From JBCDCB01 sp039182735 (lineage in GTDB: Bacteria > Planctomycetota > Phycisphaerae > Phycisphaerales > UBA1924), in contig JBCDCB010000004.1 of NCBI GenBank assembly GCA_039182735.1, positions 42,636 through 106,635 of the forward strand: DNA of 64,000 bases. Reading direction: 5' to 3'. The first letter of the stretch is position 1, and every line of letters begins with the position of its first letter. Under the pieces are notes generated by a model that saw only the letters and a program-made list of their open reading frames with translations, searched no databases and had not been told where the DNA came from. Positions 1 through 7,949 of the stretch are shown here, one piece after another. Made by a program: the position numbers and the translations under genes.

Positions 1-1130
1 TCGATGGCATCCGACAGCAGGCCGGCGCCTTCAACCAGCAGCAGGCCATCGCCATGATCGACATGGTCAAAGGCATCGCCGGGCTCGACGTCAAGGACCG
101 CCGGCGGAAGCTCACTGCCGACATCAACGTCGGGACCGTCGGCAGCACAAACACCAAGGCCCGCGTCACCACGCTCGGCTCCTCCGCCGGCGTCCACATG
201 TCCTTCCTCCTCGATCCCGAGGGCCAGGTCCAGCGCACCCTCGACGAGCTCGGGCTCCACGACGAACCCGCCGGCAAGAGCCAGATGGACACCGTTCAGA
301 CCCTCCTCGACGACGCGGGCGGCGTCGTCATCCTCGCCGCCCCGCCCGACCACGGGCGCACCCAAACCATGTACGCCCTGCTCCGCAAGCACGACGCGTA
401 CATCCAGAACGTCCAGACGCTCGAGATCAACCCGCAGGCGGCCCTCGAAGGCGTCCGCCAGAACGTCTTCGATCCCTCGGGAGACGCCGAGTACAGCACC
501 TCCCTCCGCTCGATCATCCGGCGCGACCCACAGGTCGTGGGCGTCGCCGAGCTCCCGGACGACGATTCGGCGAAAGAGGTCACCAAGGCCGACAAGGAAC
601 GCACCCGCGTCTACGCCTCCGTGCGAGCCGAGTCCGCGCTCCCCGCGATCGATGCGTACGTCAAGCAGGTCGGGGACCCAAAGGCCGCGTCGAAGAACCT
701 CAAGGGCGTGATCGCGCAGCGGCTCGTCCGCCGACTCTGCACCAACTGCCGCACCGCCTTCCCCCCGACGCCCGAGATGCTCAAGAAGCTCGGGCTGCCC
801 GCCGACACGCAGCAGCTCTACCGCAAGTCCGGGCGCGTGATGGTGAAGGACAAGGAAGAAACCTGCCCCGTCTGCAACGGGGCCGGGTTCTTCGGGCAGG
901 TCGGCATCTTCGAGGTGCACCTCATCGACGACGAAGCGCGCGACGCCATCGCCGCACGCGACTGGAGCCGGCTCAAGTCCCTCTTCCGCCAGCGCGGGGA
1001 AGACTCCCTCCAGCAGGCCGGGCTCCGCCACGTGCGCGAGGGCAACACCGCGATCGAAGAGATCGCGCGCGTCGTCTCCCCCAGCAAGTCCAAGCAAGCC
1101 AAGAGCGGCAGCGGCGACGCCGCCGCCTGA
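1..1130 (+). CDS. GspE/PilB-like secretion ATPase, 5' end outside window, degenerate P-loop
   Basis: Carboxy-terminal part of a GspE/PilB/PulE-family ATPase. The frame is already open at base 3, so the true start lies upstream (first internal ATG at 54). Family members hydrolyse ATP at the inner face of the membrane to power type II secretion or type IV pili. The zinc motif (CTNC near base 738, CPVC near base 863) and the preceding QRLVRRLC stretch are typical. The Walker A loop near bases 336-362 reads PPDHGRT, with Arg for the essential Lys, and the Walker B region reads GVAELPDD where VGEIRD is usual, so catalysis may be lost. A membrane protein gene follows after 15 bases and may be cotranscribed. 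Confidence 0.75.
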   Translation, partial: DGIRQQAGAFNQQQAIAMIDMVKGIAGLDVKDRRRKLTADINVGTVGSTNTKARVTTLGSSAGVHMSFLLDPEGQVQRTLDELGLHDEPAGKSQMDTVQTLLDDAGGVVILAAPPDHGRTQTMYALLRKHDAYIQNVQTLEINPQAALEGVRQNVFDPSGDAEYSTSLRSIIRRDPQVVGVAELPDDDSAKEVTKADKERTRVYASVRAESALPAIDAYVKQVGDPKAASKNLKGVIAQRLVRRLCTNCRTAFPPTPEMLKKLGLPADTQQLYRKSGRVMVKDKEETCPVCNGAGFFGQVGIFEVHLIDDEARDAIAARDWSRLKSLFRQRGEDSLQQAGLRHVREGNTAIEEIARVVSPSKSKQAKSGSGDAAA

Positions 1131-1145
1131 TCGGGAACACTCGCC

Positions 1146-2909
1146 ATGGGACTCAACATCGCCGTCGTCCTCATCCTGGTCATCACCGCCTTCGCCTGGA
1201 GCAGCAAGGCGCGAGGCTACGGGCTCTTCAGCGGGTTGCTCATGCTGCTGTGCGTGCTCTGCGCCGGCGGCATCGCGTTCGCGCTCTGGGAGCCCGCCTC
1301 CGTCGCGCTCGCCGACAACTCGAACTCGATCCTCCGAGACCTCTCGTGGGGCATCGGGCTGCTCGGGCCTTTCGCCATCGCGCTGCTCGTGCTCCGCCTC
1401 GCGGTCGATCAGACCGTCAAGGCCAACCTCGAGTTCGGCGACGCCGCGAACCTCGTCGGTGGGGGCCTCTTCGGGCTCGCCGCCGGCGTCATCACCAGCG
1501 GCATGGTCGTCCTCGGGCTCTCGCACATGCGCTTCCCGCCCGCGCTGCTCGGGCACGCCGCCGCCGTCGAAGAGAACGACGGTACCGCCTCCTTCGCCAA
1601 CCTCTGGGTCCCCGTCGATGCCCTGACCGTCTCGCTCTACGAGTCGCTCTCGCGTAACGGTTTCGCCAGCGGCACGCCGCTCGCCGAGCGACGCCCCGAC
1701 GCCCACGTCGCCGCCGCCATGAACCGGCTCTCGTTCAACGACACCGCATTCGTCACCCTGCCCCCCGACTCATTTGAGGTCATCGGGCGCTACGAAATCC
1801 CCGGCTCACGCAACGAACTCCTCGCCGACAACAACAGCGAGGTCGTCCAGAACGTCGAGTACCTCCACGGCGACGCGCCCGCCACCGGCAAGATCGTCGG
1901 GCTCGTCACCCGCCTCAACGCCGGTGCCAAAGAAGGCAGCGGCGGCAACATCATCACCACCCCCGGGCAGGTCCGCCTTGTCGCCGACACGCCCAACGGC
2001 CCGCGCGGGTTCCACCCCATCGCAGCCGTCGCCCCACCCGAGGCCGGCTCCGTCGCCCTCTTCCGTTTCCGCTTCGATTCCGACAAACTCTACGTTGCGG
2101 ACACCGGCGGCGGCAGCGACATCGTCTTCGCCTACGAGTTCTACCTCCCCGAGAACGCAACCCCCACCGACCTCATCATCAAGAACCTCCGCGAACCCCT
2201 CACCGGCTCGGGCTCGCCCGAGGCCATCGCCTTCGACGACGTCGAAGACCGCGACGATCGCATCTTCGATCGAACCATCTTCGAGCCCTTCGGCATCACC
2301 GTTGCCGGCGCGCTCGACAGCATCGATGTCGAAGAAGCGCGCACGATCCAGACCCGTGACGCCGGCGGCAACCGCGCGATCGGCATCATCGCCGGCGACC
2401 GCTTCCCCACCACCTGGACCCTCAGCAAGGAACGCGCGCGCGGGATCTTCGATATTGATGAAGACAACGCCGTCGTCGAGGGCGAAGCCACCTTCGGCAC
2501 CGACTGGCTCGCCGAGCGCGGGCTCGGACGCAACCTCCGCGTCGAACGCATCGCCAGCGGGCGCAACACCAGCGTCCTGTGGATCGAACTCGTCAACGAG
2601 GACCGCCGCTCCGTCTTTGGGCGCGCCGTCGAGTCCGCCGACCGCTTCCAACGCCCCGTCATCATCGACGAGAACGGCACCACCTACTCCGCCATCGGGT
2701 TCCTCGCGGTCAGCGGCGACAGCGACTTCACGCTCCGCATCACGCCCGACCGACCCGTCCGTGCGCTGAGCGAGATCCCCACCGTCAGCGCCTCCAAGCG
2801 CGACCAGTCGCTCTGGCTCATCTTCCGCCCCACCGCCAACACGCGGATCTCGGCCTTCCGCCTCGGCGAAGAGGTCTCACTCTTCGACCCGCCCGTCGCG
2901 CTCCGCTGA
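1146..2909 (+). CDS. Large membrane-anchored protein of unknown function
   Basis: 587 residues, not assigned to a family. The first 150 residues hold about four hydrophobic segments, including a short N-terminal one and a glycine-rich helix pair; the arrangement recalls CvpA-type membrane proteins, but that is only a resemblance. The remaining 430 residues are hydrophilic, rich in Asp, Glu and Arg and without Cys motifs, so a large soluble domain on one face of the membrane is likely. It starts with ATG 15 bases after the GspE-like gene, which suggests one operon and possibly a shared role in secretion or pilus function. It ends just before the terminator that closes the convergent rplI operon. 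Confidence 0.6.
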   Translation: MGLNIAVVLILVITAFAWSSKARGYGLFSGLLMLLCVLCAGGIAFALWEPASVALADNSNSILRDLSWGIGLLGPFAIALLVLRLAVDQTVKANLEFGDAANLVGGGLFGLAAGVITSGMVVLGLSHMRFPPALLGHAAAVEENDGTASFANLWVPVDALTVSLYESLSRNGFASGTPLAERRPDAHVAAAMNRLSFNDTAFVTLPPDSFEVIGRYEIPGSRNELLADNNSEVVQNVEYLHGDAPATGKIVGLVTRLNAGAKEGSGGNIITTPGQVRLVADTPNGPRGFHPIAAVAPPEAGSVALFRFRFDSDKLYVADTGGGSDIVFAYEFYLPENATPTDLIIKNLREPLTGSGSPEAIAFDDVEDRDDRIFDRTIFEPFGITVAGALDSIDVEEARTIQTRDAGGNRAIGIIAGDRFPTTWTLSKERARGIFDIDEDNAVVEGEATFGTDWLAERGLGRNLRVERIASGRNTSVLWIELVNEDRRSVFGRAVESADRFQRPVIIDENGTTYSAIGFLAVSGDSDFTLRITPDRPVRALSEIPTVSASKRDQSLWLIFRPTANTRISAFRLGEEVSLFDPPVALR

Positions 2910-2935
2910 ACCGATCACACAAGCCACCGGCGCAC

Positions 2936-2963
2936 AAAAAAGCGGCGCCCCGCGCGGAACGCC
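2936..2963 (-). terminator. Intrinsic terminator of the rplI operon
   Basis: On the minus strand GGCGTTCC (2963-2956) pairs with GGGGCGCC (2951-2944) around a GCGC loop, giving 8 pairs including two G-T, followed by GC and six T (2941-2936). It lies 33 bases beyond the rplI stop codon and is the clearest rho-independent terminator in the window. Confidence 0.75.
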
Positions 2964-2995
2964 ACTCGCTGTGACTTTATAGGGACGCGGGTCGA

Positions 2996-3601
2996 TCAGT
3001 CGCCGGTGACGGGGTTGCCGTCGGCGTCCGTCTCGACGCCCTTCTTCTCCGACGCGACTTCATCGGCGAGCTTTACCGCCTCCGGGTCGATCGGGTTGCC
3101 CTCGTCATCGACCTCCACGCCAGTCTCTTCGTCCGTGTCCAGTTCGCGGTCCGGCTGTACCCAGAGCTTGATCGTTGCTTCGAGATCCGACTCGGGCTTG
3201 ATCAGCACCTCGTAGCTGTCCACACGCTTGATGGTGTGCGCAATGCGCACGTCGCGTTCCCGAACCTCGAAGCCCTTCTCGCCCAGCGCATCGGCGATGT
3301 CCTTCTGCGACACCGAGCCGTACAGCAGCCCCTGGTCGTTGCACGAGCGCACGAGCGTCAGCTCGAAGTCTTCGAGATCGCTCACCATCTTCTCGCGCAG
3401 CGCACGCTTCTCGGCGAGCTCACGCTCCGCCTCCGCGCGCTTCGACGCCAACGCGTCGATCTTCTCCTGGCTGGGCGTCGTCGCCAGCTCGCGCGGCAGC
3501 AGGTAGTTCCGCGCAAACCCCAGACGCACCTTCACGACATCGCCCACGATGCCAAGGTGGTCCACGTTCTCCGTGAGCAGCAGCTCAACGTTCTTGCTCA
3601 T
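2996..3601 (-). CDS. rplI: 50S ribosomal protein L9 with acidic C-terminal extension
   Basis: 201 residues from the ATG at 3601, chosen because the L9 signature (VELLLTENVDHLG, then RNYLLPRELA) begins there and AAAGGA lies 8 bases upstream; a longer in-frame start at 3658 would add an unrelated arginine-rich leader. L9 binds 23S rRNA near the base of the L1 stalk through its N-domain; the long helix and C-domain follow in order. Usual length is about 150. The extra 50 residues are strongly acidic and hold two copies of a GVE-D--GNP motif. Last gene of the translation block, directly before the terminator at 2936-2963. Confidence 0.95.
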   Translation of the reverse strand: MSKNVELLLTENVDHLGIVGDVVKVRLGFARNYLLPRELATTPSQEKIDALASKRAEAERELAEKRALREKMVSDLEDFELTLVRSCNDQGLLYGSVSQKDIADALGEKGFEVRERDVRIAHTIKRVDSYEVLIKPESDLEATIKLWVQPDRELDTDEETGVEVDDEGNPIDPEAVKLADEVASEKKGVETDADGNPVTGD

Positions 3602-3698
3602 CTCGCTGTCCTTTCCGGCGCTTCTCCGCGCCGACCGAAAGTTGAGGAGCCGGCCCACCCAGCCCCAGCGTCACGCGACACATGCCGCGATTGAATAG

Positions 3699-4151
3699 TC
3701 AGAAGGGGATGTCGTCTTCGCCGACGGGCTCGTACCCGCTCTGTTGCTGCGGCTGCTGGGAGCGCTGCCCGCCCCCGCCGCCGTAGTTGCCCCCACCTCC
3801 GCCGCCGCCCGAATCGCCGCGGCTATCGACGAACTGGAAGTTGTCGATCACGACCTTGAGCTTCGAGCGGTTCCCGCCGTCCTTGTCCTGCCACTGGTCG
3901 AACTTGAGCCGCCCCTCGATAAAGACCGGGCGACCCTTGCTCAGGTACTGGGCCATCGTCTCGGCGGTGCGTCCCCACGCCTCGCAATCGACGAACGTCG
4001 TCTCCTCGCGGTTCTCGCCCGATTGGGTGCGGAACCGCCGGTTCACGGCGAGCCCGATGTTCGCCACCGGGTTGCTCCCGCTCGTGCTGCGGAGTTCGGG
4101 ATCGCGCGTCAGGTTCCCCATCAGGAACACCTTGTTGAAGCTGCCGGCCAT
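3699..4151 (-). CDS. ssb: Single-stranded DNA-binding protein
   Basis: 150 residues: an N-terminal OB fold (starting FNKVFLMGNLTRDPEL, with the conserved SKGRPVFIEGRL strand near residue 70), a glycine- and glutamine-rich linker from about residue 115, and the acidic tip GEDDIPF that recruits replication and repair partners. SSB coats single-stranded DNA in replication and recombination. Start ATG at 4151 has GGAGG 4 bases upstream. It sits between rpsF and rplI, the conserved rpsF-ssb-rpsR-rplI order except that no rpsR is found in the 97 bases between ssb and rplI. Confidence 0.95.
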   Translation of the reverse strand: MAGSFNKVFLMGNLTRDPELRSTSGSNPVANIGLAVNRRFRTQSGENREETTFVDCEAWGRTAETMAQYLSKGRPVFIEGRLKFDQWQDKDGGNRSKLKVVIDNFQFVDSRGDSGGGGGGGNYGGGGGQRSQQPQQQSGYEPVGEDDIPF

Positions 4152-4196
4152 GTCGCCTCCGGGCTCGGGGTTCTCGTGCGGGTCCGTCCGTCGGAT

Positions 4197-4607
4197 TCAC
4201 GCGCTCGCGGGCGCCTCGTCCGCCTGCTCGGCGCGGAGCTTCGCTTCGGTCTCGAGCTCGGCGCGCGCGTCGGCCGACTGCATCTCCTCGAGCGTCAGGT
4301 GCGACGCGTTGAGGCACATCGAACGCAGGATCGTCTCCGAGAGGTTGCACTCGCGGTCGATCTCGTGCATCTGCGTCGGGTCGATCTCGAAGTAGGTCAG
4401 GATATAGATCCCGCGCTTGTTCTTGTCGATCTCGTAGGCAAGGCGGCGCTCGTCCCACTTCTGCATCGAGACGATCTTCCCGCCGTGCTTCGTGATGATC
4501 CCGGTGATGTGATCCACCACGTTCTGCAGGTCGCTCGCCTGGTTCTGCCCCACGAGGAACATGCCCTCGTAGTGGCGCAGCCGCCCTTTGCTCGGTTCCA
4601 TCGTCAT
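4197..4607 (-). CDS. rpsF: 30S ribosomal protein S6
   Basis: 136 residues with the S6 ferredoxin-like core (LRHYEGMFLVG at the start, RLAYEIDKNKRGIY in the middle). S6 joins the platform of the 30S subunit with S18. The ATG at 4607 is preferred over 4601 and over an upstream in-frame ATG at 4679, because AAAGGA lies 9 bases before 4607 and the upstream stretch overlaps pth in a low-complexity arginine-rich leader. The start overlaps the pth gene end within a few bases (pth stops at 4612), so the genes are probably translated together. The S18 gene is not next to it. Confidence 0.93.
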   Translation of the reverse strand: MTMEPSKGRLRHYEGMFLVGQNQASDLQNVVDHITGIITKHGGKIVSMQKWDERRLAYEIDKNKRGIYILTYFEIDPTQMHEIDRECNLSETILRSMCLNASHLTLEEMQSADARAELETEAKLRAEQADEAPASA

Positions 4608-4611
4608 CTCG

Positions 4612-5277
4612 TTAGTTCCTTTCGATGCCCTCGGCGACCGCGTCGCCGTCCGTGTTCGTCTCGTTCGTCTTGTCTTCACGCGCGTCCGGCTTCTGTTTCG
4701 CCGACTTGTCGCGCACGTTGAACCTGTTCATCGCCGCGGTGATCCCCTCGGCGCACCACACCTCGCTCGCGCCGCACGCCGTATCGAGCGCGCTCTCCAG
4801 CGGGACGAGCTCTTCCTCGCTGAACCGGCCCAGCACGAAGTCCCGACGCGCCATCGGCGCGCCCGGCTCCCCGAGCCCGATCCGGCACCGCGCGTAGGGC
4901 TGCCCGCCCAGTGCCCGATCGATGTCCGCCAAGCCGTTGTGCCCGCCCGGCGAGCCCTTCGGGTTCAGCTTGATCCGACCCGCCGGCAGCGCCGCCTCGT
5001 CCACGTGTACGAGCAGGTCCTCCGACGGATCACACTTGTAGAACGCCAGCGCCTCCTGCACCGCGCGACCCGACAGGTTCATGAACGTCGTCGGCTTCAT
5101 GAGCAGGACCTTCTCGCCGCCGATGCGCGCGTCGAGCGTCACCGACTGGAACTTGCTCTTCCAGATGTCCGACTCCGCGTGCTTGTGCGCGAGGCGATCG
5201 ATCGCCATGAACCCGGCGTTGTGCCGAGTCCGTGCGTACTCCTGCCCCGGGTTGCCGAGTCCGACGATCACCTTCAA
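4612..5277 (-). CDS. pth: Peptidyl-tRNA hydrolase
   Basis: 221 residues. Pth cleaves the ester bond of peptidyl-tRNAs released prematurely from ribosomes. Seen: KVIVGLGNPGQEYARTRHNAGF at the N-terminus with the catalytic His of the RHNAG motif, MKPTTFMNLSG, and GGHNGL. The conserved N-terminus requires a TTG start at 5277 (complement of CAA 5275-5277), preceded by a GGGGTGG run and 17 bases after the rplY stop; no ATG is available there. The C-terminal 35 residues after MNRFNV are a charged, low-complexity tail. Gene order rplY-pth is common in bacteria. Confidence 0.93.
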   Translation of the reverse strand: MKVIVGLGNPGQEYARTRHNAGFMAIDRLAHKHAESDIWKSKFQSVTLDARIGGEKVLLMKPTTFMNLSGRAVQEALAFYKCDPSEDLLVHVDEAALPAGRIKLNPKGSPGGHNGLADIDRALGGQPYARCRIGLGEPGAPMARRDFVLGRFSEEELVPLESALDTACGASEVWCAEGITAAMNRFNVRDKSAKQKPDAREDKTNETNTDGDAVAEGIERN

Positions 5278-5294
5278 CGTCCCACCCCGTCCGT

Positions 5295-5957
5295 TCAGTC
5301 GTCCTTGTCTTCGTTCTCGTCCTTCTTCTCGCCCACGCGCTCCGGCGTGGCGTCCGCGCCGGCGATGCCTTCGGCCTCCGTGCCCTCGACGTCCTCGCCC
5401 TCTTCGCGCGTCAGGATCGTCGCGACCACCGTTTCCGGGTCGTCCACCAGCTCGACGCCGCTCGGCATGGTCAGATCGCTCGCGTGCAGCGGGTGATCGA
5501 CGTCGAGTTCGCTGATGTCCACGCGGATCTCGTCGGGCAGGTTCGCCACGGTGCACTTCACCGCGATCGACGTCACCGGCTGGTTCAGGAACGCGCCGGC
5601 TTTCTTCAGGCCCTTCGCGTCGCCCACCAGATCGAGCGGCACCTGCGCCTCGACTTCCTGATCCAAGTCCACTCGCACCAGGTCCACGTGCACGACGTTG
5701 TCGCCCAGGTACCCGAACTGCAGGTCCTTGAGCATCACCGTCTGGCTCTTGCCCTCGCCCTTGAGCTCGATCGAGAACACCTTCTCCCCCGAGCCGAAGA
5801 ACTTGAGCGCTTCCTTCGCCTGCAGCGAGAGCGCCACCGGGTCCTTGCCCTGCCCGTACAGCACGGCGGGCAGCTTGCCCGCGGCGCGTTCGCGCGCCGC
5901 GTACCGCGAGCCGGTCCGCTCCCGACGGGTCACTTCGAGCACGTGTGTCGCTTGCAT
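5295..5957 (-). CDS. rplY: 50S ribosomal protein L25 (Ctc/TL5 form)
   Basis: 220 residues, the long two-domain form: an N-terminal 5S rRNA-binding L25 domain (RRERTGSRYAARERAAGKLPAVLYG) and a C-terminal TL5-type beta domain ending about residue 190, followed by an acidic tail of Asp and Glu. The ATG at 5957 is supported by GGAGGA 8 bases upstream. It stabilises 5S rRNA in the large subunit. It lies between prs and pth, the frequent prs-rplY-pth order. Confidence 0.95.
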   Translation of the reverse strand: MQATHVLEVTRRERTGSRYAARERAAGKLPAVLYGQGKDPVALSLQAKEALKFFGSGEKVFSIELKGEGKSQTVMLKDLQFGYLGDNVVHVDLVRVDLDQEVEAQVPLDLVGDAKGLKKAGAFLNQPVTSIAVKCTVANLPDEIRVDISELDVDHPLHASDLTMPSGVELVDDPETVVATILTREEGEDVEGTEAEGIAGADATPERVGEKKDENEDKDD

Positions 5958-5989
5958 CGAACGGTCCTCCGAATCAATCGATCCTCAGA

Positions 5990-7006
5990 TCAGCGCTTGC
6001 TCTCGGCGTACTGGTGGAACAACGCGCTGACCGACTTGTTGTGATGGATGTGGTCGATCGCGTTCGCGAAGAGCTTGCTCACGCACAACTCGACCACCAT
6101 GTCCTCGATACCCTTGAACTTGTTCTCGTTGGGGATGCTGTTGGTCGTCACGATGCGGGAGATCGGGCTGTTCGCCAGCCGCTCGCGCGCCGGGCCCACC
6201 ATCACCGCGTGCGTCGCCGCGAGCATCACCTCGCGCGCCCCGTTCTCCATGACCACACGCGCCGCTTCCGCCGCCGTCCCGCCCGTCGAGATCATGTCGT
6301 CGATGAGCACCACGCTCTTGCCCTCGACGTTCCCGACCAGCTCGTTCGAGACCACCTCCGTCCCCGACACGCGCCGCTTGTGCACGATCGCCAACTCGGC
6401 GTCGAGCATCTCGGCGTACATGTTCGCGATCTTGGCGTTGCCAACGTCCGGGCTCGCCACCACGAGCTCGCCCATCGTCGAACGCACGCTCAGGAAGTAC
6501 TCGCGGAAGATCGGCGCCGCCGCCAGGTGATCGACCGGCAGATCGAAGAACCCCTGGATCTGCGCCGTGTGCAGGTCGAGCGTGAGCACGCGGTGGAACC
6601 CCGCCGCCGTGATCATGTTCGCGACCATCTTCGCGGTGATGGGCGTGCGCCCGCGTTCCTTTCGGTCCTGACGCGCGTACCCGAAGTACGGGATCACCGC
6701 GGTGATCCGCCTCGCCGAGGCGCGCCGCAGTGAATCCGCGAAGATCAGCAGCTCGATCAGGTTGTCGTTCACCGACCCGCTCGGGTCGTTCATCGCGCTG
6801 CCGGTGCGCCCCGACGTCGAGAGCACCACGAAGCAGTCGCGCCCGCGCACGTCCTCATCGACGTGCGTGATCAGCTCCCCGTCCGGGAAGACCTCCGTGC
6901 GCGCGCCGCCCAGAGGCATGCCCAGGTGCTCGCACACCCGCGTCGCGAGGTCCTTGCAGTGGCGCCCCGCGAAGACCTTCATCTCGCTCGCGTCTTCCCA
7001 GCTCAT
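5990..7006 (-). CDS. prs: Ribose-phosphate pyrophosphokinase
   Basis: 338 residues. Makes PRPP from ribose 5-phosphate and ATP for nucleotide, His and Trp synthesis. Seen: ATP-binding RQDRKERGRTPITAK (near residue 110), the LDLHTAQIQGFF metal/ribose site, and the PRPP loop VLIDDMISTGGT near residue 230. The start at 7006 overlaps the stop of the upstream glmU-type gene by 4 bases (ATGA) with AAGGGG just upstream; an internal ATG at 6982 is the alternative and would match the usual length of about 315 more closely. Coupling to a sugar-nucleotide enzyme gene is the common glmU-prs arrangement. Confidence 0.95.
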   Translation of the reverse strand: MSWEDASEMKVFAGRHCKDLATRVCEHLGMPLGGARTEVFPDGELITHVDEDVRGRDCFVVLSTSGRTGSAMNDPSGSVNDNLIELLIFADSLRRASARRITAVIPYFGYARQDRKERGRTPITAKMVANMITAAGFHRVLTLDLHTAQIQGFFDLPVDHLAAAPIFREYFLSVRSTMGELVVASPDVGNAKIANMYAEMLDAELAIVHKRRVSGTEVVSNELVGNVEGKSVVLIDDMISTGGTAAEAARVVMENGAREVMLAATHAVMVGPARERLANSPISRIVTTNSIPNENKFKGIEDMVVELCVSKLFANAIDHIHHNKSVSALFHQYAESKR

Positions 7007-7776
7007 CGGGGCCCCTTCCCGCTCGCCGCCAATCGATCACGCAGCACGCCGTCCACCTCTGCGAGATGCTCCGGCGTGTTGATCGACAGCACGTCCTCCG
7101 CCGGCACCGCGTCGATCACCTCGACCCGCGCGCCCGACGTCCGCAGCATCTCCGGCACGTCGGTCAGGTAGTACTCGCCGCTCACCTCGTCCCGCTTCAC
7201 CCGTTCGAGCGCCCCGAAGAGCGCGGCCGAATCGAAGCAGTAGTACGACGGGTTCACCTCGTCGATCGCCAGTTCCGCGTCGCTCGCGTTCTTCTGCTCG
7301 ACGATCCGCTCGAAGCGACCGTCGGCATCGCGCACGATCCGCCCGTACCCGCTCGGATCGTCCAGCCGCGCCGTCGCCAGCGTTGCCGACGCGCCCGACG
7401 ATCGGTGCAGATCCAACAGCGCTCGCAGCGTCTCGGCACGAATCAACGGCCCGTCGCCCGCGAGCACGATCGCCTCGCCTTCCAGCGGCATGCTCGCCTC
7501 ACGCGTGCACAGCACCGCGTGCCCCGTGCCGAGTTGCTCGTCCTGCACCGCGAAACGCAGCTCGCACGACGGATGCGACCAGCCCTCGAAGATGCCGCGC
7601 ACGATCTCCTGACCGTGCCCGACCACAAGCACCACGCGATCGCACCCGACCTCGACACACGCATCGACGACCCACGCGACCATCGGACGCTCGGCCACTT
7701 CGTGCGCGACCTTGGGCAGGTCGGATTGCATCCGCTTGCCCTTGCCCGCCGCCATGATGATCGCCGTCGTTGCCAT
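7003..7776 (-). CDS. GlmU-type nucleotidyltransferase, N-terminal domain only
   Basis: 257 residues with the MobA/GlmU Rossmann fold: AAGKGKRMQSDLPK at residues 8-22, VQDEQLGTGHA, and GDGPLI. It resembles the uridylyltransferase half of GlmU, which makes UDP-GlcNAc for peptidoglycan and lipopolysaccharide. The left-handed beta-helix acetyltransferase half (about 200 residues) is absent: the gene stops at 7003 inside the prs start. The ATG at 7776 is chosen; a longer frame would translate tRNA-Gln. No clear Shine-Dalgarno; it starts 43 bases after tRNA-Gln and may be read from the same transcript. Whether it uses GlcNAc-1-P is not shown by sequence. Confidence 0.8.
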   Translation of the reverse strand: MATTAIIMAAGKGKRMQSDLPKVAHEVAERPMVAWVVDACVEVGCDRVVLVVGHGQEIVRGIFEGWSHPSCELRFAVQDEQLGTGHAVLCTREASMPLEGEAIVLAGDGPLIRAETLRALLDLHRSSGASATLATARLDDPSGYGRIVRDADGRFERIVEQKNASDAELAIDEVNPSYYCFDSAALFGALERVKRDEVSGEYYLTDVPEMLRTSGARVEVIDAVPAEDVLSINTPEHLAEVDGVLRDRLAASGKGPR

Positions 7777-7818
7777 GATCGTGCTACGCCAAGAAGTGCG
7801 TCCGCGTGGGACGGAAAG

Positions 7819-7890
7819 CAGGCCCGCCGGGACTCGAACCCAGAATCTCAGTACCAAAAACTGATGTGTTGCCAATTACACCACAGGCCT
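7819..7890 (-). tRNA. tRNA-Gln (anticodon UUG)
   Basis: 72 bases. Acceptor AGGCCTG pairs with CGGGCCT, discriminator G; anticodon arm TCAGT/ACTGA holds loop TTTTGGT with TTG at 34-36; T arm CTGGG TTCGAGT CCCGG. CCA is not encoded. There is no TA dinucleotide at all in the 150 bases upstream on this strand, so no local -10 box is visible and the tRNA is probably cut from a longer transcript starting near 8162. Confidence 0.95.
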
Positions 7891-7949
7891 GTGGTGGCAC
7901 CGCGTCGCGTCACTCGCCGACGCCCGTGTCGGCTCTTGCTCTGTTCTCA

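Noticed and set aside
7777..7875. N-terminal extension of the glmU-type gene
   Set aside because: Runs through tRNA-Gln; the conserved fold begins at the ATG at 7776.
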